Assembly (NCBI GenBank): GCA_905198155.1
Contig: CAJKBQ010000044.1
Location: forward strand, 1-14,887
DNA from: an uncultured Eubacteriales bacterium
GTDB lineage: Bacteria; Bacillota; Clostridia; Oscillospirales; Acutalibacteraceae
Direction: 5' to 3'
DNA: 14,887 nt
Each line of letters opens with the position of its first letter. The first letter of the stretch is position 1. A model generated the notes under the pieces. It worked only from the letters and a program-made list of their open reading frames with translations, had not been told where the DNA came from and made no database searches. This document shows, in pieces, positions 6,821-13,177 of this stretch. The position numbers were made by a program, and so were the translations under genes.

Positions 6821-7394
6821 CTGCCGATTCCTCCTTTTGCTGCTGCGTCAGCCGCAGCCGAATCCCTTCGTATGCATCCGTCACCGCCGCGCTGATCACC
6901 GGCCAGTCGCACGGCAAATACCCCGTCACGATCATGGACGCAATCCCGTGGACGAAAATCCACAATTCCAAATGCAGCATCCGGGCGCGGGCGTCGCTCA
7001 GCCCGGTATTGCGCCGAATCAGCGCAATCAGCGGCTCCACCGATTCGTCCGCAGCGACCGTTTCGCCCGACCGGTCGCGCATATACAGCAGCCGAAACAG
7101 CTGCGGCTCTTCTTCTGCAAATTGAATATACGCCATACCGGATGCTTTGTACGGCGGATATTCGCCCTGCGCCATCGCGGCGGCCTGGTGCTGCTGAAAC
7201 CGCGCGAATGCTGCGTCCAGCACGGCGCGCTGCACGGCCTCCATATTGTCGAACAGGCCGAAAATCGGCTTGGCAGATGTGCCCAGCGCCGCCGCCAGTC
7301 CGCGTGCCGTCACCGCCTCGATCCCGCCTTTGCGCGTCAGTTCCACCGCAGCGGCGATCACCTGTTCGCGGGTAAATTTATTTTTCGGCGGCAT
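6807..7394 (-). CDS. TetR-family transcriptional repressor
   Basis: The 195-residue protein starts with a typical TetR helix-turn-helix (about residues 8-55; TARGLAAALGTSAKPIFGLFDN) and continues as an all-helical ligand-binding domain. The ATG at 7394 is chosen because GGAGG lies 8 bases upstream; the longer in-frame extension to 7445 would run through the operator and is rejected. The gene is first in an operon with the ABC ATPase and permease and overlaps the ATPase gene. A 40-bp palindrome lies between its promoter and its start codon, so the natural model is that it represses its own pump operon until a ligand, perhaps a pump substrate, releases it. The ligand is unknown. Confidence 0.9.
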   Translation of the reverse strand: MPPKNKFTREQVIAAAVELTRKGGIEAVTARGLAAALGTSAKPIFGLFDNMEAVQRAVLDAAFARFQQHQAAAMAQGEYPPYKASGMAYIQFAEEEPQLFRLLYMRDRSGETVAADESVEPLIALIRRNTGLSDARARMLHLELWIFVHGIASMIVTGYLPCDWPVISAAVTDAYEGIRLRLTQQQKEESADECH

Positions 7395-7421
7395 CCGCAC
7401 CGCCTCCTTTCGGAATGAAAT

Positions 7422-7461
7422 ATACCGGAAACGATTGTTGCGCAACAGTTGTTTCCGGTAT
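7422..7461. promoter_or_regulatory. 40-bp TetR operator palindrome
   Basis: The 40 bases are symmetric about 7441/7442: 18 of 20 base pairs match. The outer arms are ATACCGGAAAC (7422-7432) and GTTTCCGGTAT (7451-7461); the centre is GTTGCGCAAC. It sits immediately downstream of the -10 element at about the transcription start, where a bound repressor would block initiation. The length, about twice a usual TetR site, suggests two stacked dimers or two nested sites. Confidence 0.85.
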
Positions 7462-7463
7462 TG

Positions 7464-7492
7464 ATTATACTACGATTCTCCCCAAATGTCAA
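7464..7492 (-). promoter_or_regulatory. Consensus promoter of the TetR-ABC operon
   Basis: On the minus strand a perfect TTGACA (7487-7492) and a perfect TATAAT (7464-7469) are separated by 17 bases. Transcription would start near 7457, inside the operator palindrome. A strong promoter held by a repressor fits the TetR gene that follows. Confidence 0.88.
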
Positions 7493-7516
7493 GCATCTGT
7501 TTTCACAAATATATTC

Positions 7517-7533
7517 GCGCGGCAAAGCCGCGC
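7517..7533 (-). terminator. GC-rich hairpin downstream of the AraC gene
   Basis: GCGCGGC (7517-7523), loop AAA and GCCGCGC (7527-7533) form a perfect 7-bp stem 20 bases after the araC-family stop on the minus strand. The following GAATATATTTGTG has only a short U-run, so it could be a weak terminator or a REP-like hairpin. A GAAAAGTGAAAAGTGAAG low-complexity run lies between stop and hairpin. Confidence 0.5.
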
Positions 7534-7552
7534 CACCAAACTTCTTCACTTT

Positions 7553-8356
7553 TCACTTTTCCCTCTTCCCTCGATATTTCCCCGGCGATTCGCCGGTGTA
7601 TTGCCGGAACACCCGGTCGAAATAGTAAATGCTTTCAAACCCCAAAATCGACGCCACCGCGCCGACCGTCAGTTCATCGTCGGCCAGCAGCTCCTTTGCG
7701 CGCGCCACGCGCAGCATATTGCGGTACCGAATCGGGCTGCACCCCGCCGCCTTGCGGAACAGCCGGAAAAACTGCGCCTCGCTCAGGTAGCACATCCGCG
7801 CCAGCTCCTGCACCGATGTGTTCGCGTCGATGTGCGCCCGAATATGCGCCAGGGCGGGCGCGGTGCGGCCTTTGGCCTGCGCGGTCATCCGGCCGATCTC
7901 GTCCAGCAGCGCGAACAGCTGCGCCATCGCCCGCAGCGACCGATCCGCGCCCACGGAGCCGCACATCCGGACGCACCGCTGCACCGCCGCGCCGCCGTCC
8001 GCCGCAATCGGCATCGGGTCGGCCGCGCATAGCAGTTCTTCATCCCCGCTGTACAGCCGGAAGCTCACCCGGCAAATCACCGGCGGCGCCGCCCCCAGCG
8101 TCAGCGTGTAGTGCGCACCGCGCGGCAAATAAATCAGCCCGCCGGCCGTCAGCGCCGCCGTCTGCGACCCGTCGGCCGTGTCCCAAGCATAGGTGCAGCT
8201 GCCCGCCGTCACCGCAATCAGCCCGTTCAGTTTGCGGCCGGGCGTCCCTGCCGGGTGCGACAGACTGCCCGGCCCCAGCGTCAGTTGCAGCGCCTCGATC
8301 CCGTCGGCACGCAGCGCCGGCCGCTGCGCCAGTTCCGTCCATGTACAAATCTGCAT
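7553..8356 (-). CDS. AraC-family transcriptional regulator
   Basis: The 267-residue protein has a cupin-like N-terminal sensor domain (about 15-130, with HYTLTLGAAPPVICRVSFRLY) and a C-terminal AraC DNA-binding domain of about 100 residues with both helix-turn-helix units: TSVQELARMCYLSEAQFFRLF and the signature part LTVGAVASILGFESIYYFDRVF...GESPGKYR. The ATG at 8356 is set by GGAGG eight bases upstream. AraC proteins of this form activate sugar genes upon binding a sugar. It diverges from the ferredoxin-oxidoreductase operon with a 143-base region holding both promoters and an inverted repeat, so it probably activates that operon. Its stop codon lies in a GAAAAGTGAAAAGTG simple repeat. Confidence 0.92.
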   Translation of the reverse strand: MQICTWTELAQRPALRADGIEALQLTLGPGSLSHPAGTPGRKLNGLIAVTAGSCTYAWDTADGSQTAALTAGGLIYLPRGAHYTLTLGAAPPVICRVSFRLYSGDEELLCAADPMPIAADGGAAVQRCVRMCGSVGADRSLRAMAQLFALLDEIGRMTAQAKGRTAPALAHIRAHIDANTSVQELARMCYLSEAQFFRLFRKAAGCSPIRYRNMLRVARAKELLADDELTVGAVASILGFESIYYFDRVFRQYTGESPGKYRGKREK

Positions 8357-8376
8357 CGCGCATCCCTCCTGCGTTT

Positions 8377-8405
8377 ATTGTAGCGCGCCGCGGCCGATTT
8401 GTCAA
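8377..8405 (-). promoter_or_regulatory. Promoter of the AraC-family gene
   Basis: On the minus strand a perfect TTGACA (8400-8405) is followed after 17 bases by TACAAT (8377-8382), 5/6 to consensus. The leader to the ATG would be about 15 bases. A constitutive-looking promoter for the regulator contrasts with the weak -35 of the divergent operon. Confidence 0.8.
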
Positions 8406-8416
8406 GCGAAATGCGA

Positions 8417-8443
8417 GGATTGTGCAAATGAATGCGACAATCC
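8417..8443. promoter_or_regulatory. Candidate AraC-type operator
   Basis: GGATTGT (8417-8423) and ACAATCC (8437-8443) form a perfect 7-bp inverted repeat with a 13-base spacer. It ends four bases before the -35 hexamer of the ferredoxin promoter and lies behind the regulator promoter, the usual position for an activator that touches RNA polymerase. The binder is inferred from position. Confidence 0.5.
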
Positions 8444-8447
8444 GGTA

Positions 8448-8476
8448 TTTACCGCGCGCCGCCCGTATGCTATACT
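8448..8476 (+). promoter_or_regulatory. Promoter of the ferredoxin-oxidoreductase operon
   Basis: TATACT (8471-8476) is a good -10; the hexamer 17 bases upstream, TTTACC (8448-8453), is a partial -35. Such a promoter usually needs an activator, consistent with the inverted repeat just upstream and the divergent AraC gene. Start would be near 8483, giving a very short leader. Confidence 0.6.
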
Positions 8477-8499
8477 ATCCTTGCAAAGGAGAGATCGCC

Positions 8500-8709
8500 A
8501 TGAAAACAATCTACAAAGTCCGCGGCGGCTGTGTGCTATGTCTGGAATGCTACTACACTTGCCCGGTGCGCGCAATTACCATCATCGAAAACGTATCGGC
8601 GCGCATCGACCCGGACAAATGCATCGGCTGCGGCCGCTGCCGCGACAACTGTCAACCCGAAGCAATCGTAAAGGTTCGGCCTGAACCGGAAAGGAAGGAT
8701 CCGTCATGA
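8500..8709 (+). CDS. Small 2[4Fe-4S] ferredoxin
   Basis: The 69-residue protein has the two cysteine motifs of bacterial-type ferredoxins: C11-x2-C14-x2-C17-x3-C21-P and C41-x2-C44-x2-C47-x3-C51. All eight cysteines are present, so two 4Fe-4S clusters are expected. It carries electrons at low potential in the cytoplasm. AAAGGAG lies nine bases before the ATG. Its stop overlaps the start of the FAD oxidoreductase gene (ATGA), so the two are made together and the ferredoxin is the likely electron partner of that enzyme. The C-terminal tail (RPEPERKDPS) is polar. A longer in-frame upstream reading exists but lacks ferredoxin features and is rejected. Confidence 0.93.
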   Translation: MKTIYKVRGGCVLCLECYYTCPVRAITIIENVSARIDPDKCIGCGRCRDNCQPEAIVKVRPEPERKDPS

Positions 8710-10208
8710 CGGAATGGAAAATGGAAGGAAATCAACTGATGTTTGGGGAACGGAAGCTCCCCGTGCTCGGCAGCTACGACGTCGTCGTCGCGGGCGGCGG
8801 GATGGCGGGCTGCGGCGCGGCGCTGGGCGCAGCCAAAACCGGCGCGCGCGTCCTGCTGATCGAAACCACGTCTGCGCTCGGCGGTCTGGCCACGATGGGA
8901 TTGGTCAATATCCCGCTGGACTTTGTGTCCGGCGTGGGCGCAGAGCTGTTTGCCCGGCTGAAAGCAATCGACGGCCTCCGCGGCCGCAACTCCGACCCCG
9001 AAAAGCATAAACTGGTGTTCGACCGGATGATGCACGACGCCGGGGTGGAAACGCTGCTGGTCACGCCGGTGATCGACACCATCGTGGACGGCGACACCGT
9101 CAAAGGCGTGGTGGTATACACCAAAACGGGGCTGCAAGCCGTGATGGGCAAGCGGTTCGTGGACGCGACCGGCGACTCCGATCTGGTGTTCCTGGCGGGC
9201 GGCGAAACGATGACCGGCCGGACGGAAGACGGCCTGTCAATGGCCTGCTCGCTGGAATTCACGATGGGCGGCGTGGACTTTAACACGTACGCCGACTGCG
9301 ATATCCGCCTGAACGACCCCAAATGGGTGAAGCTGATCGCCGAAGCCGTCGCCGACGGCCGCCTGCCGTACGAGATCGACAACCACCTCAACTGGATGAC
9401 GCACCTGCCCGGCCGCCCGGAGGACTGCGGCAAAGACGAAGTGAGCATCTGCATGGCACACTCGCGGTACTGCCGCCCCACCGACAACCGCGACCTGACC
9501 CGGATGTATGTGGAGGGCCGTGCGCAGTGCGCGATGCTGGCACAGTTCATCCGCGAAAACGTCCCGGGGTTTGAATCGGCGTACCTGAGCAGCACCGGTT
9601 CGCTGCTGGGTGTCCGCGAAAGCCGCCGGATCGTCGGCGAGTACATCTTCACCGGGTCCGACATTGCCTACGCGCGCCGCCAGCCGGACGTGGTCGCCAT
9701 CAGCCAGCACGGCTTTGACCTGCACGGCTTCACCGCCCCCGGCAACCTGAAATGGTTCCGCGGTCAGCTGCCGGACGGCCGCGACGCCTACATCGCCAAC
9801 CGTGCCGGTTGGGGCACGCAGCTGCCGCCGGACGACGGCCTGCCGCGCGTCAATATGGTGGAGCTGGTTCCGGACGGCGAATTCTTCTACGACATCCCGT
9901 ACCGCAGCCTGGTGCCGATCCGGCTGGAAAACGTCCTCGCGGCCGGGCGCAACCTGTCGGCCGATATCCCCGGCCAGTCCGGTACGCGGCTGGTGATGTG
10001 CTGCATTTCGATGGGCGAAGCCGCCGGTACCGCCGCCGCGCTGTCGCTGTCGGCGAACGTCCCGCCCCGCAAACTGGACGTGGACACCCTGCAACGCACG
10101 CTGGACGATCACGGCTGCAACATCGGCCAAAGCTTTCGCACGGTTCCGGCGCTCCACGGACAGGCGCACAGCCACTTCACCGACAAATTTCGTCATGTAA
10201 ACGGCTAA
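8706..10208 (+). CDS. FAD-dependent oxidoreductase (FAD_oxidored, PF12831-like)
   Basis: The 500-residue protein has an N-terminal dinucleotide-binding fold (YDVVVAGGGMAGCGAALGAA, GxGxxG at 30-35; ET at about 53 as the ribose-binding acid) and the C-terminal FAD segment (AAGRNLSADIPGQSGTRL...GEAAGTAAA) of the FAD_oxidored group. GVRESRRIVGEY (about 303-314) is another hallmark of that group. Members oxidise or reduce small organic substrates and are frequent, mostly uncharacterised, in carbohydrate clusters of gut bacteria. The start overlaps the ferredoxin stop. The setting, with an AraC regulator and a sugar isomerase converging from the other side, suggests a sugar, polyol or glycoside as substrate; this is inference. 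A Cys pair (MCCIS) near the C-terminus is noticeable but typical. Confidence 0.88.
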   Translation: MTEWKMEGNQLMFGERKLPVLGSYDVVVAGGGMAGCGAALGAAKTGARVLLIETTSALGGLATMGLVNIPLDFVSGVGAELFARLKAIDGLRGRNSDPEKHKLVFDRMMHDAGVETLLVTPVIDTIVDGDTVKGVVVYTKTGLQAVMGKRFVDATGDSDLVFLAGGETMTGRTEDGLSMACSLEFTMGGVDFNTYADCDIRLNDPKWVKLIAEAVADGRLPYEIDNHLNWMTHLPGRPEDCGKDEVSICMAHSRYCRPTDNRDLTRMYVEGRAQCAMLAQFIRENVPGFESAYLSSTGSLLGVRESRRIVGEYIFTGSDIAYARRQPDVVAISQHGFDLHGFTAPGNLKWFRGQLPDGRDAYIANRAGWGTQLPPDDGLPRVNMVELVPDGEFFYDIPYRSLVPIRLENVLAAGRNLSADIPGQSGTRLVMCCISMGEAAGTAAALSLSANVPPRKLDVDTLQRTLDDHGCNIGQSFRTVPALHGQAHSHFTDKFRHVNG

Positions 10209-10214
10209 GTTTTT

Positions 10215-10284
10215 CTTTTTTACATACAGTCCCCCGCCGCACAGAATTTTGTGCAGCGGGGGACTGTGATTTAGGATAAAAAAG
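10215..10284. terminator. Long hairpin between convergent genes
   Basis: The inner stem pairs 10226-10243 with 10250-10267 over 18 positions with one C-A mismatch (a G-U pair on the minus strand) around the loop GAATTT. Outside an internal loop, CTTTTTTA (10215-10222) pairs exactly with TAAAAAAG (10277-10284). It lies between the oxidoreductase stop and the convergent isomerase stop, so a bidirectional terminator is the simplest role. The T-tract is on the wrong side for a classical U-tract in either direction, which is odd. Confidence 0.55.
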
Positions 10285-10296
10285 CGAACTCGTTCA

Positions 10297-11130
10297 TTAC
10301 CGCGTCTCTCGCAGCGCCGCCACCCTGCACGCCCGCATATACGCCAGCGTCAGGTACTTTTCAATCGGCAGTTCGCGGTAAAAATCGTTTTCCAGCCGAT
10401 CGGGCTTGGAACAGCGGTTCAGCTCGAACGTCATAGGGCCGCTGAATCCGCAGCGGTCGAGCCGTGCGGCGATGCCGGGCCAGTCGGCGATGCCGTCAAA
10501 CGGCAGCAAATGCAGGTCGTCCCGGAACGTGATTTTTCCGCCGAAATCGCGGATACCCAGATTGTCGTTCAAATGCGTCGCGATCAGCCGGCCGCCGTAC
10601 GGTGCAAGCAGATCCTGCGAATGATTGTAGCACATCTCGTGCCCGGTGTCCCAGCAGAATCCCACGGCCGGGCTGTCCGCAAACCGTGCCATCACCGCCG
10701 CCAGGTATTCTTCGCCTTCGGTGTTTTCAAACGCGATTTTCACCCCGCACCGCTCGGCTTCCCGCACCACGACGCCGAAATTTTCAAGTCCCCGTTCGTT
10801 CGGCGTGTGATCGTTGAACCCGATGAACACATGCGCCACCATAATCGGCACCCCGTTTTCGGCGCATCCGTGCAGGCAGTCCACCAGCTCCGCCGCCGCG
10901 GCTTCACCGCTGTCCGTCCACATTTCGTGCATCCGGACAAACGGCGCGTGCACCGACTGGAACAGCATCCCCGTTTCGTCGGCCGCTTTGCGCTGGTGCG
11001 CCATGTCCGCCCGCGAAGTCCAATCGGCGAAAAATCCGTCAAACCCCACCTGCCGGAACAGGCGGATCTGATCGATCGGATCCCGCTCAAATTGGTCGTT
11101 AAGCCCCAAACACAACTGTTGTTTCCACAT
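10297..11130 (-). CDS. Sugar phosphate isomerase/epimerase (xylose isomerase-like TIM barrel)
   Basis: The 277-residue protein is a second member of the metal-dependent TIM-barrel isomerase/epimerase family. Likely ligands are Glu135 (KIAFENTEG), Asp161 and His164 (CWDTGHE), His186 (IATHLNDN), His207 (DDLHLLPFDG) and Glu236 (MTFELN). The ATG at 11130 is set by AGGAG about ten bases upstream; the longer reading frame to 11268 overlaps the ATPase gene and is rejected. It shares little with the isomerase at 1819-2796 beyond the fold. It converges on the ferredoxin-FAD operon and lies 55 bases after an AT-rich ATPase gene. No strong promoter is seen between them. It may work with the FAD oxidoreductase, but this is inference. 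Confidence 0.88.
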   Translation of the reverse strand: MWKQQLCLGLNDQFERDPIDQIRLFRQVGFDGFFADWTSRADMAHQRKAADETGMLFQSVHAPFVRMHEMWTDSGEAAAAELVDCLHGCAENGVPIMVAHVFIGFNDHTPNERGLENFGVVVREAERCGVKIAFENTEGEEYLAAVMARFADSPAVGFCWDTGHEMCYNHSQDLLAPYGGRLIATHLNDNLGIRDFGGKITFRDDLHLLPFDGIADWPGIAARLDRCGFSGPMTFELNRCSKPDRLENDFYRELPIEKYLTLAYMRACRVAALRETR

Positions 11131-11161
11131 GATATATCCGCTCCTGTTCTGTAAACACTGC

Positions 11162-11177
11162 TTGCGCCGCCGCGCAA
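11162..11177. other. Hairpin between the ATPase and isomerase genes
   Basis: TTGCGC (11162-11167), loop CGCC and GCGCAA (11172-11177) form a perfect 6-bp stem nine bases after the ATPase stop on the minus strand. No U-tract follows. It may be a weak terminator or a leader structure ahead of the isomerase gene. Confidence 0.4.
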
Positions 11178-11185
11178 TACCCCTT

Positions 11186-12481
11186 TCAAATGCAAAACGC
11201 GGCGTAAAGCGGGACAATCTTTTTATTGTCCTCAAAGCCGAAGTTTTTCGCGGAAAGCTTGATCGCATAAGCAGGCTGGTAGGTGTCCATATAAACCTTT
11301 AAGCTCTTGGCTTTGGTATTGTCGGCAGATTTGACCTCGATGGGAATGAGCTGCCCGTCACGCTGAATGATAAAATCAATTTCAGCCCCACGCTCAGATT
11401 CCCAATAATAGGTTCGGTAGCCGCTGATGGAAAGCTGCACATTGACATAGTTCTCCGCCATACCGCCCTTGAAGTCGTTAATTTCCTCGACCATATAGAG
11501 GATGTCATTGGCGGCTAAATCTTTCTTGGCGCAAAGCAATCCTAAGTCGGACACATAAATCTTGAACGCATCAATATCACGGTAGTTTTCAAGCGGCTTT
11601 TTGATTTGATCCACCTTGTAGACCTGTGACACGATACCAGACAAGCAAAGCCATTCAATCGCATTTTCAAATTCGGAAGCCCGTCCGCCTTTCTTAATCA
11701 GCTTATATTGGAAACGGGTATTCTTCTTGGAAAGCTGAACGGTTATGTTGTCGTAGGCAAGTCTGGTTTTCTTGATTTCATTCAAGTTGTTATACTTGCT
11801 CATATCGTTGAGATAGCTTGCAAGTATCGTATCCTGCGTATGGCGGACAAGGATATAATCCTTTGTTTCAGCAAACTGCATCACGCACTCTGGCATACCG
11901 CCGACCACAAGATACTGACGGTAAAGCTGCATTGCGGCATCGTGCAAGGCAGACGGCAGCGGCGTATCGGTTTGGAAGCACTTTTTAATCTGCTCTACCA
12001 AATCGTCCTCACCGAGAGCCAACATAAATTCCTCCATATCCATAGGATAAAGCGTTTTCATATCGACCTTTCCTACGGGGAAAGAGAATTTTGCTCTGTT
12101 GACCGCAACGCCGAGCAAGCTGCCTGCGACAATGATGTGATAATCTGGAGCGTTCTCGCAAAAGTATTTGAGCGAGGTCAAAGCCCTTTCGCAAAGCTGC
12201 ACCTCATCAAAGACTATCAGCGTTTTTTCCTTTACGATAGTCTGACCTGCGATATGGGACAAAATCGGTATCAGATAATCGGGGCTGATGTTTTCCTCAA
12301 AGGTTTCGTTCAGCTTTGGATTGGTTTCAAAGTTGAAGTATGCCACATTTTCGTAGTGGGTGCGCCCAAACTCCAGAATGGAATAGGTCTTTCCGACCTG
12401 TCTTGCGCCCTGTAAAATAAGGGGCTTGCGGTGTTCGCTTTCTTTCCACGCATCCAGGAAGCCCAAAATTTTTCGATACAT
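11186..12481 (-). CDS. AAA-type ATPase with DUF4143 C-terminal domain
   Basis: The 431-residue protein has an N-terminal AAA_14 ATPase domain with Walker A GARQVGKT (25-32) and Walker B LIVFDEVQ (88-95), and a DUF4143 C-terminal domain with a PD-(D/E)xK nuclease-like set: Glu344, Asp369 (RGAEIDFII) and EVK (382-384). This is a very common prokaryotic family of unknown job, often carried on mobile or accessory DNA. The ATG at 12481 follows GGAGGG by seven bases. Codon use is clearly more AT-rich than in the flanking genes (many AAA, GAT, TTT, ATT codons), which points to horizontal acquisition. It has its own promoter. It is full length for the family with no frameshift. Confidence 0.9.
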   Translation of the reverse strand: MYRKILGFLDAWKESEHRKPLILQGARQVGKTYSILEFGRTHYENVAYFNFETNPKLNETFEENISPDYLIPILSHIAGQTIVKEKTLIVFDEVQLCERALTSLKYFCENAPDYHIIVAGSLLGVAVNRAKFSFPVGKVDMKTLYPMDMEEFMLALGEDDLVEQIKKCFQTDTPLPSALHDAAMQLYRQYLVVGGMPECVMQFAETKDYILVRHTQDTILASYLNDMSKYNNLNEIKKTRLAYDNITVQLSKKNTRFQYKLIKKGGRASEFENAIEWLCLSGIVSQVYKVDQIKKPLENYRDIDAFKIYVSDLGLLCAKKDLAANDILYMVEEINDFKGGMAENYVNVQLSISGYRTYYWESERGAEIDFIIQRDGQLIPIEVKSADNTKAKSLKVYMDTYQPAYAIKLSAKNFGFEDNKKIVPLYAAFCI

Positions 12482-12510
12482 AAGCAGCCCTCCTTAAAGG
12501 TACTGAATAT

Positions 12511-12539
12511 AGTATACCAGATATTCACGCAAAAATCAA
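12511..12539 (-). promoter_or_regulatory. Promoter of the AAA/DUF4143 gene
   Basis: On the minus strand TTGATT (12534-12539), 17 bases and TATACT (12511-12516) preceded by TGG form an extended -10 promoter. TTCACGCAAA occurs twice nearby as a direct repeat (12524-12533 and 12557-12566), with starts 33 bases apart; the first copy lies in the promoter spacer. Confidence 0.65.
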
Positions 12540-12635
12540 CCGAAACCCAACAATTTTTCACGCAAATTTACACGAATAAATCCCGGATTCCCACGCCATA
12601 CGACGCGAATTATACAATGCTCATACATCCAAAAT

Positions 12636-12662
12636 TACCAATATATCTCTTATCTATTATCT
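12636..12662. repeat. TATCTATTATCT low-complexity repeat, copy 2
   Basis: The 15-mer TCTTATCTATTATCT (12648-12662) is identical to 226-240, and the left flank TACCAA is also shared. As in copy 1, it supplies the final Asp-Asn-Arg codons and TAA stop of a minus-strand gene. Copy 2 lacks about 17 bases of internal repeat found in copy 1. Confidence 0.65.
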
Positions 12663-13177
12663 GAATCCCCACTCAGCATCCGCCCAATCTCATACACCGC
12701 CACCCGCGCCATCCGGTCGGCGCGCGACTGCAATGTGCTCAGATCCTGCGATGCATCCGCCTCGCACGCTTCGCGCAGCGCGTGCTGCGCCTCAATCGCC
12801 TTGGCCGTTGCCACAATGGCCAAGTCCCGCCGCGTCACGCGCACTTCGCCCAGCGACATCAGCGCCTGCGCGGCTTTGCGCTGAAAGTCCAACCGGTTTT
12901 CCGGCGTTTCGTCCTGTTCCAACCGGTTCAGCGCCGCAATGGCTTCGCCCATCATCGCGCGGGACCCCGTCGCCGCCAGCTTGGCGCGGAACGCCGCATC
13001 GGCTTCGCGCTTGTCCAAATGCGCGAACAGAAATCCGACCGCCAAAAAAAACAGCGCAAAAATCACGACCGACCGCGTCTCCGCCCACAGCCCCGCCGCG
13101 CTCAGCAGCATACACAGCAGCGTGCAGAACAGCGCCACCCCGCACGCCCCCGACGCCAATACTTTGTTACTCGGCAT
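12650..13177 (-). CDS. Small membrane-anchored protein of unknown function
   Basis: I do not recognise a family for this 175-residue protein. It has two hydrophobic helices close together (about 8-30 and 36-53) and then a soluble, charged, mostly helical region of about 120 residues rich in Ala, Arg and Glu (AAQALMSLGEVRVTRRDLAIVATAKAIEAQHAL), probably facing the cytoplasm. GGAGG lies nine bases before the ATG at 13177. The start overlaps the end of rsmA by 11 bases, so it is co-translated with rsmA. The last three residues (DNR) and stop come from the low-complexity repeat, so the original C-terminus may have been replaced. Confidence 0.7.
   Translation of the reverse strand: MPSNKVLASGACGVALFCTLLCMLLSAAGLWAETRSVVIFALFFLAVGFLFAHLDKREADAAFRAKLAATGSRAMMGEAIAALNRLEQDETPENRLDFQRKAAQALMSLGEVRVTRRDLAIVATAKAIEAQHALREACEADASQDLSTLQSRADRMARVAVYEIGRMLSGDSDNR

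Noticed and set aside
7486..8499. Upstream extension of the ferredoxin frame
   Set aside because: It is antisense to the AraC gene, Ser/Pro/Arg-rich, and crosses the divergent promoters. The ferredoxin start at 8500 has a strong ribosome binding site.
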